A stretch of DNA of 64,000 nt from Bacillota bacterium (GCA_017577485.1 PKRI01000001.1:1-64000), one strand, 5' to 3'; shown: positions 29,262-41,433, counted from the first letter of the stretch. Notes: generated by a model not told the origin, from the letters alone. Numbers and translations are program-made.

Positions 29262-30647
29262 TCACTCCTCTCCTCCGGCCGGTGAATCGCCGATCTCGGT
29301 CACCACGATGCGCATGCCCTCCACGGCCACCACCCGAACCGGCCGGCCCGCCTCGACGAAGGAGCCTTCGGTCACCACGTCCCAGCGGCGGCCGTCGATC
29401 TCGGCGCTGCCCGCCGGCCGCAGGGGCGTCAGGGCCCGGCCGGTGCGGCCCACCAGTTCCCGCGGGTAGGACGACGCCACGAAGCCTTTCTCTCCGGTGA
29501 GACGCTCACCCAGGGCCAGGCGGTTCCACAGCCCCCTGGCCCCGGCGAACCGGACCAGCACCACCGCCAGCACAAGGCTGGCGCCCAGGGCCGCCAGCAG
29601 GGAGCGCACGGCGTCGGCGGCCGACGGCGCCGTCAGGAAGACGCTCAGGAGCACGGCGCCGATGCCGGCGGCGCCGAAGATGCCGAACCCCGGCATGAAG
29701 ATTTCCACCGACAGCAGCACGATGCCCACCAGGAAGAGCACGACCACTTCCCAGCCGGTGAACCCGGCCAGCATGTGGCCGCCGAAATAGAGGGCGAGGG
29801 CGAGGATGCCCACGATGCCCGGCACGCCGAAGCCGGGCAGGAAGAACTCGGCCACCAGGCCCATGAAGCCCAGGGACAGCAGCACCGCCGCCGCCAGCGG
29901 CGAGGTGACGAAGCGGGCGAAGCGCTCGGCGGGCCGGATCTCCACGTCCACCACCCGGGCGCCCTCCGCTCCGAGGCTGGCCAGCAGCGCCCGGCGGTCC
30001 GCCGCGATGCCGTCGATGAAACCGATCTCCGCGGCCTGCTCGGCGGTCAGCGTCAGGATCCGGCCGGCCTCCTTCAGTCCCTCGATCACCACCGAAGCAT
30101 CCACCATGGCGGCCGCCACCTGGGGATCGCGGCCGCGGCGCCGGGCGGCGGCCTCAAACTCGGCCCGCACCGCGGAAATCGTCTTCTCGTCTGCAGGTCG
30201 GGGTTCAGCGGCGCCGATGGTGGACCCCGGGGCCATGTACAGGTGTTCCGCCGACAGGGCGATGAGGGCGCCGGCGCTGACGGCCCAGTGCTCCACGTAG
30301 ACGGCGGTACGCAGCGGCGACCCGACGATGACCCGGCGGATGTCCAGGGCCGAGTCCAGGCGCCCGCCGGGCGTGTCCAGGACGAACACGATCAACCCTG
30401 CACCCGCCGCCTCCGCCTCGCCGACGGCGCGCTGGATGTAGCGGGCCAGGCCGTGCTCCACGGTGCCTTCCACCCGCACCACGTAGACCAGATCCACCGG
30501 CTCCGGGGGCGCGTCGTCCTGCCCCTGGGCGCGCACCGGCCCTGCGCCCGGAAAAAGCAGCGACAGCAGCGGCAGCGCCAGCGCCGCCGCCAGGACCACC
30601 GCCGTCCACCACCGCCGCCGGGACCGGCGTTCAGTGCCCCCCGTCAC
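29262..30647 (-). CDS. nfeD: NfeD membrane-bound ClpP-class serine protease
   Basis: Partner of flotillin-like proteins. It is 461 aa, the long NfeD type. A signal-like hydrophobic helix (about 15-35) leads to a ClpP-like protease domain where the nucleophile is Ser124 in VSAGALIAL; a lysine near 155 (ADEKTI) is the likely general base. Four or five transmembrane helices then occupy about 250-360. A C-terminal NfeD OB-fold domain has GLWNRLALG and VTEGSFVEAGRPVRVV. The GTG overlaps the 3' end of the antiporter gene by 17 bp. Confidence 0.93.
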   Translation of the reverse strand: MTGGTERRSRRRWWTAVVLAAALALPLLSLLFPGAGPVRAQGQDDAPPEPVDLVYVVRVEGTVEHGLARYIQRAVGEAEAAGAGLIVFVLDTPGGRLDSALDIRRVIVGSPLRTAVYVEHWAVSAGALIALSAEHLYMAPGSTIGAAEPRPADEKTISAVRAEFEAAARRRGRDPQVAAAMVDASVVIEGLKEAGRILTLTAEQAAEIGFIDGIAADRRALLASLGAEGARVVDVEIRPAERFARFVTSPLAAAVLLSLGFMGLVAEFFLPGFGVPGIVGILALALYFGGHMLAGFTGWEVVVLFLVGIVLLSVEIFMPGFGIFGAAGIGAVLLSVFLTAPSAADAVRSLLAALGASLVLAVVLVRFAGARGLWNRLALGERLTGEKGFVASSYPRELVGRTGRALTPLRPAGSAEIDGRRWDVVTEGSFVEAGRPVRVVAVEGMRIVVTEIGDSPAGGEE

Positions 30648-31854
30648 CCTGCACCCCCGCGCCCGACAACGCTCCGGAGTGGGACGCCGCCTCCTGCCGG
30701 ACGATCCGGGTCAGAAGGACCTTCAGGATCGGCGGCGCGACGATGGTGGTGATGACCGACATGGCGACGACCACCGAGTAAAGGTCCTGGCTGATGACGC
30801 CCAGGCTGAGGCCCATCAGGGCCACGATGATGCCCACCTCGCCCCGGGGCATCATGCCCACGCCGATCAACGACGACGACAGCCAGCCCGAACGGAAGGC
30901 CACCAGCCACCCGGCCGCGACCTTGGTGATCATGGCCAGGACCAGCACAGCCAGGGTCAGCCACAGGGTCTGGGCGTTCATGAAGGCGTCCAGCTCCACC
31001 TTCATCCCTACGCTAACGAAAAAGAACGGGACCAGAAACTCGGCCACCGGCTGGACCTGGTGGTCCAGGGCATGCTGGCGCTGGCCCAGTTCCAGGATAA
31101 GGCCGGCGAAGAAGGCGCCGACGATGGCCGCCAGGCCGATCTGGGCCGCCAGCGTGGCCAGGCCCAGCATCAGCACCACGGCCACGAAGAAGACGGTGTA
31201 GCCCTGGGCCGGATCAGGCAGCCGGCCGTTGATCCGCAACATCAGCGGCCGGCCCACCAGCAGCACCCCCGCCACGAAAGCCACCGTCAGGCCGATGATG
31301 GTGCCCAGGCTGGCCCATGACACCGAGCCGGTGGTGGCGATGCCGGCCACCATGGCCAGCACCAGCAGGCCCAGGACGTCGTCGATGACCGCCGCTCCCA
31401 GGATCGTGCGGGACTCGCGGCGCTGGAGCTGGCCCAGGTCGGCCAGCACCCGGGCGGTGATGCCGACGCTGGTGGCCACCATGGCCGACCCCATGAACAG
31501 CGCCGTGGGCAGGTCGGCGTCCAGGGCGTAGATCACCAGGCCGGAGCCCGCCACGAAGGGCAGCACCACCCCGACCACGGCCACGCCCAGGGCCAGCAGG
31601 CCCACCTCCATCATCTCCCGGACGTTGACCTCGAGCCCCACCCGGAACAGCAGGACGATGACCGCCAGTTCGGCCAGGAGGTCGGTGAACTCGGTGGGAT
31701 GCACCCAGTTCAGCACCGAGGGGCCGATGAGGACGCCGGCCAGGATCTCACCCACCACCGCGGGCTGGTTGAGCCGTTCCGCCAGGTAGCCCATGACCTT
31801 GGCCGCCGCGAACATCAGGAACAGCCCTGCAAGAACTTCCGTCGTTTCGTGCAC
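30631..31854 (-). CDS. CPA2-type cation/proton antiporter
   Basis: Integral membrane antiporter of the KefB/NapA (CPA2) family, probably exchanging Na+ or K+ for H+. It is 407 aa with about 12 helices. GEILAGVLIGPSVLN and AELAVIVLLFRVGLEV are typical of helices 2-3. The AVIDDVLGLLVLAM segment carries the paired acidic residues thought to bind the cation. PRGEVGIIVALMG is another family motif. No cytosolic TrkA-N domain is present, so it is a membrane-only version. AAGGAGG lies 6 nt before the GTG. Substrate is not evident from sequence. Confidence 0.88.
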   Translation of the reverse strand: MHETTEVLAGLFLMFAAAKVMGYLAERLNQPAVVGEILAGVLIGPSVLNWVHPTEFTDLLAELAVIVLLFRVGLEVNVREMMEVGLLALGVAVVGVVLPFVAGSGLVIYALDADLPTALFMGSAMVATSVGITARVLADLGQLQRRESRTILGAAVIDDVLGLLVLAMVAGIATTGSVSWASLGTIIGLTVAFVAGVLLVGRPLMLRINGRLPDPAQGYTVFFVAVVLMLGLATLAAQIGLAAIVGAFFAGLILELGQRQHALDHQVQPVAEFLVPFFFVSVGMKVELDAFMNAQTLWLTLAVLVLAMITKVAAGWLVAFRSGWLSSSLIGVGMMPRGEVGIIVALMGLSLGVISQDLYSVVVAMSVITTIVAPPILKVLLTRIVRQEAASHSGALSGAGVQGDGGH

Positions 31855-31869
31855 CGGGGACCTCCTTCG

Positions 31870-32331
31870 TCAGGAAGGCGACTGCAGGCGCGCCAGTTCC
31901 TCGCGGACGATGCGGCTGACCACGCTGCCGTCGGCCCGTCCCTTGACCCGCGGCATCAGCAGCCCCATGACACGGCCCATGTCCTGGGGGCCTTTGGCCC
32001 CCGCCTCGGCCGCGGCCTGCCGGGCCAGTTCGGCAATTTCGGCCTCCGACAGCGGCTCCGGCAGGTAGCCCTGGACCACCTGGATCTCCTGCTCCAGTTG
32101 GGCCACCTGCTCCGCACGGCCCGCCCGGCGATATTCATCGAGGGCTTCCCGCCGCAGTTTCAGTTCCCGGGCCAGGACCTCGATGATCCCCTGCTCGTCC
32201 AGCCGGCGGCCGGCGGCGATGTCGGCGTTCTGGACCGCCGCCCGCAGCATGCGGATGGTGGCCAGGCGCACACGGTCCCCAGCCCGGAGCGCTTCCTTCA
32301 TATCCTGCTCCAGGCGACTGCGCAGGTCCAC
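31870..32331 (-). CDS. yqeY: GatB/YqeY domain protein
   Basis: Small protein of the YqeY family, related to the tail domain of GatB; it may influence tRNA-dependent amidation but its function is not firmly known. It is 153 aa: LRSRLEQDMKEALRAGDRVR near the start, then LEQEIQVVQGYLPEPLSEAE and MGRVMGLLMPRVKGRADGS. The GTG start has a GGGGGGTGAG site. In many Firmicutes rpsU is found just upstream, but the 118-bp gap to the HIT gene here is too short to contain it. Confidence 0.92.
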   Translation of the reverse strand: MDLRSRLEQDMKEALRAGDRVRLATIRMLRAAVQNADIAAGRRLDEQGIIEVLARELKLRREALDEYRRAGRAEQVAQLEQEIQVVQGYLPEPLSEAEIAELARQAAAEAGAKGPQDMGRVMGLLMPRVKGRADGSVVSRIVREELARLQSPS

Positions 32332-32449
32332 TGCTGCTCACCCCCCAACGGCGTCCCGCTCGGCGGCCGCCCCTCCCATGCGGGCGGGGCCGGGCACCGG
32401 TGGGGCGCCGCGAACCATGTCGGCCGTGGGCACGGCTTGGCCCGGGGTC

Positions 32450-32794
32450 CTAGCCCGGGGGCCAGGAGAAGTCGCGCCCGCCGAGGACGTGATAGTGCAG
32501 GTGGAACACCGTCTGGTTGGCGCGGACGCCGTTGTTGACCACCACCCGGAACCCGTCCTCGGCGATCCCCTCCTGGCGGGCGATCTCGCCGATCACCAGT
32601 TGGATGCGGCCGGCCACTTCCTGATCGCACTCCTTGAGGTCGGCCAGGCGGGCCACATGCTTCTTGGGGATGACCAGGATGTGGACCGGCGCCTGGGGGT
32701 TGATGTCGCGGAAGGCCAGCACCAGGTCGTCCTCGTAGACCTTATCGCTGGGGATCTCGCCGTCCCGGATCCGGCAGAAGATGCAGTCACTCAC
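32450..32794 (-). CDS. HIT-family nucleotide-binding protein
   Basis: Histidine triad hydrolase of the HINT branch, 114 aa, acting on nucleoside phosphoramidates or related compounds in the cytosol. The triad HLHYHVLGG is at 98-106. CIFC at 4-7 and HILVIPKKH are typical. The GTG at 32792-32794 (SDCIFCRI) is preferred because AAGGAGG is 8 nt upstream; it overlaps the ddl stop by 8 bp. A GTG three codons further upstream lies in the ribosome site itself. Confidence 0.93.
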   Translation of the reverse strand: MSDCIFCRIRDGEIPSDKVYEDDLVLAFRDINPQAPVHILVIPKKHVARLADLKECDQEVAGRIQLVIGEIARQEGIAEDGFRVVVNNGVRANQTVFHLHYHVLGGRDFSWPPG

Positions 32795-33986
32795 CGGCAC
32801 CACCTCCTTCCGCCGCGGCGTCGGGATCGTAGGACGTGACCAGCGCCTGCTTCTCCTGCCAGCGCTGGATGGCCAGCTGGATCAGGCGGTCGATCAGTTC
32901 GGCGTACGGCAGCCCGCTGGCTTCCCAAAGTTTCGGGTACATGCTGATGGGGGTAAAGCCGGGGATGGTATTGACCTCGTTGACGAACACCTGCCCGGTG
33001 GTCCGGCTCAGCAGGAAATCCACCCGGGCCATGCCCTCGGCGTCTACCGCCCGGTACGCCGCCAGCGCCAGGCGGCGGATCTCCTCGGCCTGCTCCCCGG
33101 TCAGCGGCGCGGGGATCAGCAGCTGGGAGGCGTCGTCCAGGTACTTGGCCCGGTAGTCGTAGAATTCCCTGGACGGAACCACCTCGCCGGGCACCGAGGC
33201 CTGGGGGTCCTCGTTGCCCAGCACACTGACCTCGATCTCCCGCGCCTCGGGCACGGCCTTTTCCACGATGACCTTGCGGTCGTAGCGGAACGCGTCGTCG
33301 AGCCCGGCCTGCAGGGCCGCCCGGTCGCGGCACTTGTGGACGCCGACGCTGGATCCCAGGTTGGCCGGCTTGACGAACACCGGCCAGCCGAAGGCCTCTT
33401 CGATCTCGTCCAGCACCGCCTCGGGTTCCCGGCGCCAGCGGTGGACGCGGTAGCCCCGGTACGGGGTCACCGGCAGGCCGTGCCGGGTGAACAGGTCCTT
33501 CATGACCACCTTGTCCATGGACACCGCCGACGACAGCACACCCGGCCCCACGTAGGGCACGTTGGCCAGTTCCAGCAGGCCCTGGATGGTCCCGTCCTCG
33601 CCGTAGGTACCGTGCAGGACCGGGAAGACCACGTCGATCTCCCGCAGCACCGCCGGCGCGCTGGGCTGCGTCCCTGCCGGGGTGCCCGCCGGCGCCGGCG
33701 CCTCGGTCCCACCCGCCCCCGGCGGCAGCGGGATCAGGCCCCGCACCTGCGGGTCCGCCAGCAGCCCCACCCGCCAGCCGCGGGACGGGTCGATGCCCTC
33801 CTTGAGGAACCCGGCGGCGTCCTCAGGCAGCAGCCAGGCGCCCTCCCGGGTGATGGCGACGGGCACCACCTCGTAGCGCTCCGGGTCCATGGCCGCCATC
33901 ACCGAGGCCGCCGACATCAGGGACACCTCGTGCTCACCGGACCGGCCGCCGAAGATGACGGCCACCCTCAGCCTGCGCCTGTCCAT
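32787..33986 (-). CDS. ddl: D-alanine--D-alanine ligase
   Basis: ATP-grasp ligase forming the D-Ala-D-Ala dipeptide for peptidoglycan. It is 399 aa, longer than short DdlB and in the VanA/DdlA-type size range. FGGRSGEHEVSLMSA at the N-terminus, HGTYGEDGTIQGLLEL, FVKPANLGSSVGVHKC, and VNEVNTIPGFTPISMYPK are hallmarks. A Pro/Ala-rich insert occurs near 90-110. The ATG follows GGGGGTGG. The VanA-type D-Ala-D-Lac alternative is not supported by anything visible here. Confidence 0.94.
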   Translation of the reverse strand: MDRRRLRVAVIFGGRSGEHEVSLMSAASVMAAMDPERYEVVPVAITREGAWLLPEDAAGFLKEGIDPSRGWRVGLLADPQVRGLIPLPPGAGGTEAPAPAGTPAGTQPSAPAVLREIDVVFPVLHGTYGEDGTIQGLLELANVPYVGPGVLSSAVSMDKVVMKDLFTRHGLPVTPYRGYRVHRWRREPEAVLDEIEEAFGWPVFVKPANLGSSVGVHKCRDRAALQAGLDDAFRYDRKVIVEKAVPEAREIEVSVLGNEDPQASVPGEVVPSREFYDYRAKYLDDASQLLIPAPLTGEQAEEIRRLALAAYRAVDAEGMARVDFLLSRTTGQVFVNEVNTIPGFTPISMYPKLWEASGLPYAELIDRLIQLAIQRWQEKQALVTSYDPDAAAEGGGAGE

Positions 33987-34010
33987 GAGGCCACCCCCAG
34001 GTTGGTCCGC

Positions 34011-34739
34011 TCAACGGGACACGAACGGGTTCCCGTCGATCCAGAAACGCCAGGGCTTCTCCGCCCAAGGGCCGGCGTAGTCCACGTTGATGCGGGGACC
34101 GGCGGCCACCCGATCCTCCGGGGCCGGGCCGAACCCCCGGCGCACCGTCAGGGGACCGTGGGTCAGCGGCAGCCCGTTCTGGCGGCGGTCGATGCCCAGC
34201 GCCCGGCACAGCCGGGCGGGCCCAGCGGTCAGGCCGCGCAGGGCCGCCGGCGGCCGCCCGGGCGGCGGCTCCCAGGGGGGCGACCCCGCCCGGGCTTCCA
34301 GCCAGGCCTCATCGTCCGCCGTCAGGTGCAGCCCGCGCCGCCGCGCCATCAGGGGGGCGCCCACGCGGGGCTCCAGGGCCCGCACCAGCACGGCCTCGGG
34401 TTCGTCGCGCCCGGCCGCCACCACGTTGAAGCAGAAATGCATGCCGTAAATCTGGTATACGTAGGCGCACCCGCCCGGATGGTACATTACTTCCGTCCGG
34501 GCCGTGCGCCGGCCCCCATAGGAGTGGGCGGCCCGGTCCAGGGGCCCGCAGTAGGCCTCCACCTCGACGATGATGCCGGAGGCCGGCCCCTCGGGGGTCC
34601 AGTGGACCAGTTCCCTTCCCAGCAGCGCCCGGGCCACCACCAGCGACGGGCGCCGGAAAAACTCCTCCGGGAGCGCCCCGCCGCCGCCGCCTCCGGGCGG
34701 CGCCGTCGTCGACACCGGCGTCGTCCGCGGCACCGTCAC
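34011..34739 (-). CDS. mpg: 3-methyladenine DNA glycosylase (AAG/MPG type)
   Basis: Excises alkylated purines from DNA. It is 242 aa; the AAG fold is shown by EEFFRRPSLVVARALLGREL, VEVEAYCGPLDRAAHS with the conserved catalytic Glu, YGMHFCFNVVA, and GPARLCRALGID. The first 22 residues are a Thr/Pro/Gly-rich tract. GGAGG is 7 nt before the GTG. It is separated from ddl by only 24 bp and divergent from mgtE. Confidence 0.93.
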   Translation of the reverse strand: MTVPRTTPVSTTAPPGGGGGGALPEEFFRRPSLVVARALLGRELVHWTPEGPASGIIVEVEAYCGPLDRAAHSYGGRRTARTEVMYHPGGCAYVYQIYGMHFCFNVVAAGRDEPEAVLVRALEPRVGAPLMARRRGLHLTADDEAWLEARAGSPPWEPPPGRPPAALRGLTAGPARLCRALGIDRRQNGLPLTHGPLTVRRGFGPAPEDRVAAGPRINVDYAGPWAEKPWRFWIDGNPFVSR

Positions 34740-34850
34740 CGCCCCACCTCCAGCACCGTGTTTCGCGGCCGGGCCGCGGTTTCCCGCCGCTCACCTTCGG
34801 GTTCGGCGGCCTTTATACTGGGGATGTGCAGCGGAAGGGAGGTGGATGCC

Positions 34851-36194
34851 GTGGTCACCGCAGCCGGGCTGCGCGAACTGCTGGAAGCAGGTCGCTACCA
34901 GGACATCAAGGCGGCCTTCGAGAACGTCCCCGCCGCCGACGCCGCCCGCATGCTCCTGGAACTGCCCGAACGGCAGCGGGCCCTGGTGTTCCGCCTCCTG
35001 GACAAGGACATCGCCCTGCTGGCCTTCGAGCAGCTGGAGCCCGCCGACCAGCAGGAACTGCTGGAGGCCCTCCAGGACCACGAGGTCCTGCACCTGCTGG
35101 AGGGCATGTCGGCCGACGACCGCGCCCGCCTGCTGGACGAGATGCCGGCCAAGGTGGCAACCCGGCTGCTGGCGCGGCTGACGCCGGAGAACCGGGAAGC
35201 CACGGCCCTGCTGCTGGGTTACGCCCCCGAAACCGCCGGCCGCATCATGACCCCGGACTACATCAGCCTCCGGGCCTCCATGACGGCCCGGGAGGCCCTG
35301 GAGAAGATCCGCCGCGCCGGCGTCGACAGCGAGACCATCTACTATCTCTACGTCACCGACGAGGCCCGCCGCCTGCAGGGAGTGCTGTCCCTGCGCCAGC
35401 TGGTGCTGGCCGACCCCGACGCCGTGGTGGGCGACCTGGCCGAGCGCAACGTGATCCACGTCCACACCGACACCGACCAGGAGCAGGCGGCTCGCCTGAT
35501 CGAGATGCACGACCTGCTGGCCATCCCGGTGGTGGATTCGGAGAACCGCCTGGTGGGCATCGTCACCGTCGACGATGCCGTGGACGTGCTGGACCGCGAG
35601 ACCACCGAGGACTTCGCCCGGCTGGCGGCCATGTCGCCGGCGGAGACCGGCGACCAGTACTTCCGGCTTTCTTTCCTGGGACGGCTGGTGCGGCGCCTGC
35701 CGTGGCTGGTGGTGCTGCTGGTGGCCCAGGTCCTCTCGGGCGGCCTGATCAGCCTCTACGAGCAGACCCTGGCCGACGTCATCGCGCTGGCCGTCTTCAT
35801 CCCCATGATCATGGCCACGTCGGGCAACACCGGCGCCCAGTCGGTGACGCTGGCGGTCCGCGGCCTGGCCACCGGCGAGGTGGAGCCGCGCCACTTCTGG
35901 CGGGTCTTCGCCCAGGAGATCGCCACCGGTTTCGGCCTGGGCCTGGTGCTGGGCGCCGTGGCCTCCCTGGTGGCGCTGCTGATCACCGGGGATCCCCGGC
36001 TGGGCATGGCGGTGGCCGCCGCCATCTGGGGCAACGTCATCGTGGTGGGCGGCATCGGCACCCTGCTGCCCTTCATCCTGCGGGCCGCCCGCGTGGACCC
36101 CGCCGTGGCCTCGGCACCCCTGATCACCACGCTGGGCGACGCCGTGTCGCTGCTGATCTACTTCAACGCGGCCCGGATCCTCTACGGCCTCTAA
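34851..36194 (+). CDS. mgtE: magnesium transporter MgtE
   Basis: Mg2+ channel/transporter in the cytoplasmic membrane, gated by cytosolic Mg2+ binding. It is 447 aa. The superhelical N domain (about 1-125) has LLELPERQRALVFRLLDK. A CBS pair (about 130-255) begins RIMTPDYISLRASMT and has IPVVDSENRLVGIVTVDD. The membrane domain has five helices with IPMIMATSGNTGAQSVTLAV, the selectivity region. The GTG at 34851 is 8 nt from GGGAGG. A TATACT at 34814-34819 is a probable -10; no good -35 is seen. No M-box riboswitch is apparent in the short leader. Confidence 0.95.
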   Translation: MVTAAGLRELLEAGRYQDIKAAFENVPAADAARMLLELPERQRALVFRLLDKDIALLAFEQLEPADQQELLEALQDHEVLHLLEGMSADDRARLLDEMPAKVATRLLARLTPENREATALLLGYAPETAGRIMTPDYISLRASMTAREALEKIRRAGVDSETIYYLYVTDEARRLQGVLSLRQLVLADPDAVVGDLAERNVIHVHTDTDQEQAARLIEMHDLLAIPVVDSENRLVGIVTVDDAVDVLDRETTEDFARLAAMSPAETGDQYFRLSFLGRLVRRLPWLVVLLVAQVLSGGLISLYEQTLADVIALAVFIPMIMATSGNTGAQSVTLAVRGLATGEVEPRHFWRVFAQEIATGFGLGLVLGAVASLVALLITGDPRLGMAVAAAIWGNVIVVGGIGTLLPFILRAARVDPAVASAPLITTLGDAVSLLIYFNAARILYGL

Positions 36195-36209
36195 CCGGCG
36201 CCGCGCCGC

Positions 36210-37229
36210 TCAGTCGCCCGACACCAGCAGCGTCATCCGCCAGCCGTCGTCGCCCTCCTGGAACATGGCCCGCCACCCGGCCGGGCTCCACAGGAAGCGG
36301 TCGGCCACGTAGCCGATCTCGCCGGACGGCAGCTGCACCTGCACCCAGCAGTAGGTGCGCCCGCTCAATTCCACCGTGGGCAGTTCCCGCTCGGACCGGA
36401 TCACCCGCACCACCAGGTGGGACGCCTGGTCCAGGATCCGGGCTTCGGTGGACGGCTCGGCCCGGATGTTGACGCCGGCGCCGGTGACCACCGCGTGGCC
36501 GAAGGCATCCAGCGGGCCGCTGTACAGGGCGTACACGTACGGCGCCGTGAAGACCCTCGGACCGTCGGACCCGCCGGTCATGATGCCGCCCAGGTTGAGG
36601 ATGTCGGTCAGGATCTCCCAGATCAGCGAGTTCTCGGGGTCCCGGTCCAGGCCCCACTGGCGCCGGAAGGACTCCAGGCCGCCGTCTTCACCGAAGCCGG
36701 TCCGGATGTCGGGAGCGACGGCGGCTTCCAGGGCCTCCACGTCGCGGCGGGCCAGGGCCTCCAGCAGCGAGCGCCGGAACCCGGCAAAGGACGCATCCTG
36801 GCTGCCTTCGTCCACCGGCTCCAGCGTCACTTCCTCGAAGGGACCGGGGCTGGGTTCCAGGCCGCCGGCCCACATGGCGCAGCGCCCGGGCAGGACCACC
36901 GCCCCGCCGTCGCCACCGGCACCGTCCCCGCTGCCGGTCTCGCCGTCTCCCGTCGACGGGGTGCCGGCCCCGGGGGCCGCGCCGCCGCCTTCACCGGTTT
37001 CTCCCTGGCCGGGGGCCGCGTCGCCGCCGGTGGACACCACCGGGTCGCGGCGACCGCCGCCGGGTTCGTCGCCCGTCTCCTCGCCCACCGGGATCTCCGC
37101 CGGGCGCGTGATGGGCCGCCCGGCCAGCCAGTCCCAAAAGCTGAAGCTACAGCCGGTCAGCAGCAGCGAGAGGATCGTCAGCAGCGCGATGGCCTGGGCC
37201 TGGCGCAGCCGCCGTCGCTTCGCGTTCAT
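36210..37229 (-). CDS. lipoprotein with C-terminal SH3-type domain
   Basis: Exported lipoprotein of unknown function, 339 aa. The signal peptide with basic start MNAKRRRLRQAQ ends at lipobox LLTGC (about residue 27). A Gly-rich, charged linker spans about 45-110. Residues about 135-230 form a helical region with LLEALARRDVEALEAAVAPD. An SH3-type-3 domain follows at about 245-310: VTGAGVNIRAEPSTEARILD and SGRTYCWVQVQLPSGEIGYV. The ATG start is required by the signal peptide, which makes its first 83 bp overlap the end of hom. It is the last gene of the methionine unit. Confidence 0.85.
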   Translation of the reverse strand: MNAKRRRLRQAQAIALLTILSLLLTGCSFSFWDWLAGRPITRPAEIPVGEETGDEPGGGRRDPVVSTGGDAAPGQGETGEGGGAAPGAGTPSTGDGETGSGDGAGGDGGAVVLPGRCAMWAGGLEPSPGPFEEVTLEPVDEGSQDASFAGFRRSLLEALARRDVEALEAAVAPDIRTGFGEDGGLESFRRQWGLDRDPENSLIWEILTDILNLGGIMTGGSDGPRVFTAPYVYALYSGPLDAFGHAVVTGAGVNIRAEPSTEARILDQASHLVVRVIRSERELPTVELSGRTYCWVQVQLPSGEIGYVADRFLWSPAGWRAMFQEGDDGWRMTLLVSGD

Positions 37230-38213
37230 CGCAGATCACCACCAGCTTGGACCCCGCGGGACGGGCCAGGGTTCCCCGGATCACGTCCCCCACCACGGCG
37301 CAGGCCGTGGCGTCGCCCCCGGCGCCGGGGCCGGAGAGGAACAGGCGTCCCAGGGGACGGGCCTGAATGCAGAGGCCGTTGTCGGGCCCTTCCAGCCCGG
37401 CCAGCGGGTGGCCCGCCGGCAGCACCTGGGGCCCCACCCGCAGCCGCGGCTCCCCGCCGGCCGGTGCCTCCAGCGACACCACCAGCCGCAGGTGCCCGCC
37501 GGCGTCGCGGGCGGCGGCCACGTCGGCCGGGGTGACGTCCTCGATGCCCCGGCACTGGACGTCGGCGGGCCGCCGGCCCCAGGCCAGCAGGCTCAGCACC
37601 GTGCCCTTGCGCGCCGCATCCCGGCCGCTGATGTCGTCGGTGGGGTCCATCTCGGCATAGCCCAGCGCCTGGGCCTCCTTCAGGACTTCCGCCAACGACG
37701 CCCGGGTCCTCTCCATCCGGTGGAGGATGAAATTGCAAGTGCCGTTGAGGACGGCGTCGATACGCTCCACCTGGGCCGCCGCCAGCACCTGCTCGAAGGC
37801 GGCCAGGCAGGGCACGGCGGCCGCCACGGCGCCCTCGATGCCCAGGCGCTGGCCGGCCTCGGCCGCCGCCTCCTGCAGCTGCTCCCAGCGCTCGGCCAGC
37901 AGGGCCTTGTTGGCGGTGACCACCCGCTTGCCGGCCCGCAGGGCCCGCAGCACGTAGGTGCCGGCGGGTTCGACGCCGCCCATCGCCTCGACGACCACGT
38001 CGATGTCGCCGGCCTCGACGATCTCGGCCGGGTCCACGGTGAGCCGCCCGGCGGCGTCCACCGGCCGGGGCTTGGCCGGGTCCCGGACCAGGGCCCGCCG
38101 CCAGGAGATGTCCAGACCGTACTGCCGCCGCCACCGGTGGCGCTGGGCGTCGATGAGCCGGGCCGCAGCCCCGCCCACGACGCCCAGGCCCAGCAGCCCC
38201 ACCCGGATCCGGG

Positions 38214-38217
<4 letters not shown>
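37147..38217 (-). CDS. hom: homoserine dehydrogenase
   Basis: Reduces aspartate semialdehyde to homoserine with NAD(P)H, the branch point to methionine and threonine. It is 356 aa and lacks the C-terminal ACT regulatory domain found in larger homologues. GLLGLGVVGGAAARLI is the Rossmann motif, VVVEAMGGVEPAGTYVLRAL and KRVVTANKALLAERW follow, and NGTCNFILHRME and DDISGRDAARKGTVL contain catalytic residues. The GTG overlaps the metX stop (GTGA). Its last 28 codons overlap the lipoprotein gene in another frame, and the tail rich in Ala/Pro/Asp could be an artefact of GC-rich DNA. Confidence 0.94.
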
Positions 38218-40974
<2,757 letters not shown>

Positions 40975-40998
40975 CCTGTGATTCGGTTGTTGGTGGTA

Positions 40999-41027
40999 AG
41001 TATCGCGCGGGTCGGGGCGGTCGTCAA
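40999..41027 (-). promoter_or_regulatory. sigma-A promoter of the SAM-I/metY operon
   Basis: -35 TTGACG (41022-41027) and -10 GATACT (40999-41004) are 17 bp apart on the minus strand, placing transcription start about 20 nt before the riboswitch P1 helix. Confidence 0.7.
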
Positions 41028-41177
41028 CCCCCCTGGCGGCTCGAATTGTGCCTGTCCCTGCTCTCCGTGGACGCCCCAAGCGGGGTGCTGGCGGCAGGAT
41101 CGAAGGGATTTCGACCGACTTGGAGCCAATTTCTTGGCGAGGGACGGGTGTGCGGCACCGATGATTTCGAAATTCGA

Positions 41178-41290
41178 CCTAGTTATGTACCCTCGGCCCC
41201 ACTTTGAAGTCTTCCGTCAACCAGTAGGGCTGATCTTGGGATTGCGACAGGCTCCCGGCCGCGCCCGGCCTGCAGCAGGGCTGATATTGG
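41178..41290. repeat. dispersed intergenic motif, copy B
   Basis: Two 18-bp direct repeats, CAGTAGGGCTGATCTTGG (41222-41239) and CAGCAGGGCTGATATTGG (41273-41290), match at 16 of 18 positions. CCTAGTTATGTACCCT lies at 41178-41193. The same words occur in the glyQ/11114 intergenic region. The surrounding 41028-41433 is non-coding and locally AT-richer; near its right end a TATCAT (41348-41353) could be the -10 of the MFS gene with a weak -35 about 17 bp upstream. Confidence 0.5.
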
Positions 41291-41433
41291 CCCCGCACCC
41301 CCGGACATAAGACGGGCCCGCCAGGCTTACCCTCCGGGTACTCCTGGTATCATCAGGGCGTACCGCCCAGGAACCCTGTGCCGGCACCGGCGGTTCGCCC
41401 GGCGGTCCGGGCGTTCCGGAAGGGGTATGCCCC

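Noticed and set aside
32332-32449. rpsU (ribosomal protein S21) between yqeY and the HIT gene
   Set aside because: The gap is 118 bp and has no S21-like frame; the gene is not in this window.
32781-34850. Very long plus-strand frame upstream of mgtE
   Set aside because: Antisense to ddl and mpg and Pro/Arg/Ala-rich; mgtE begins at 34851 with a clear ribosome site.
34741-34850. Mg2+-sensing riboswitch before mgtE
   Set aside because: The leader after the TATACT is only about 25 nt, too short for an M-box.
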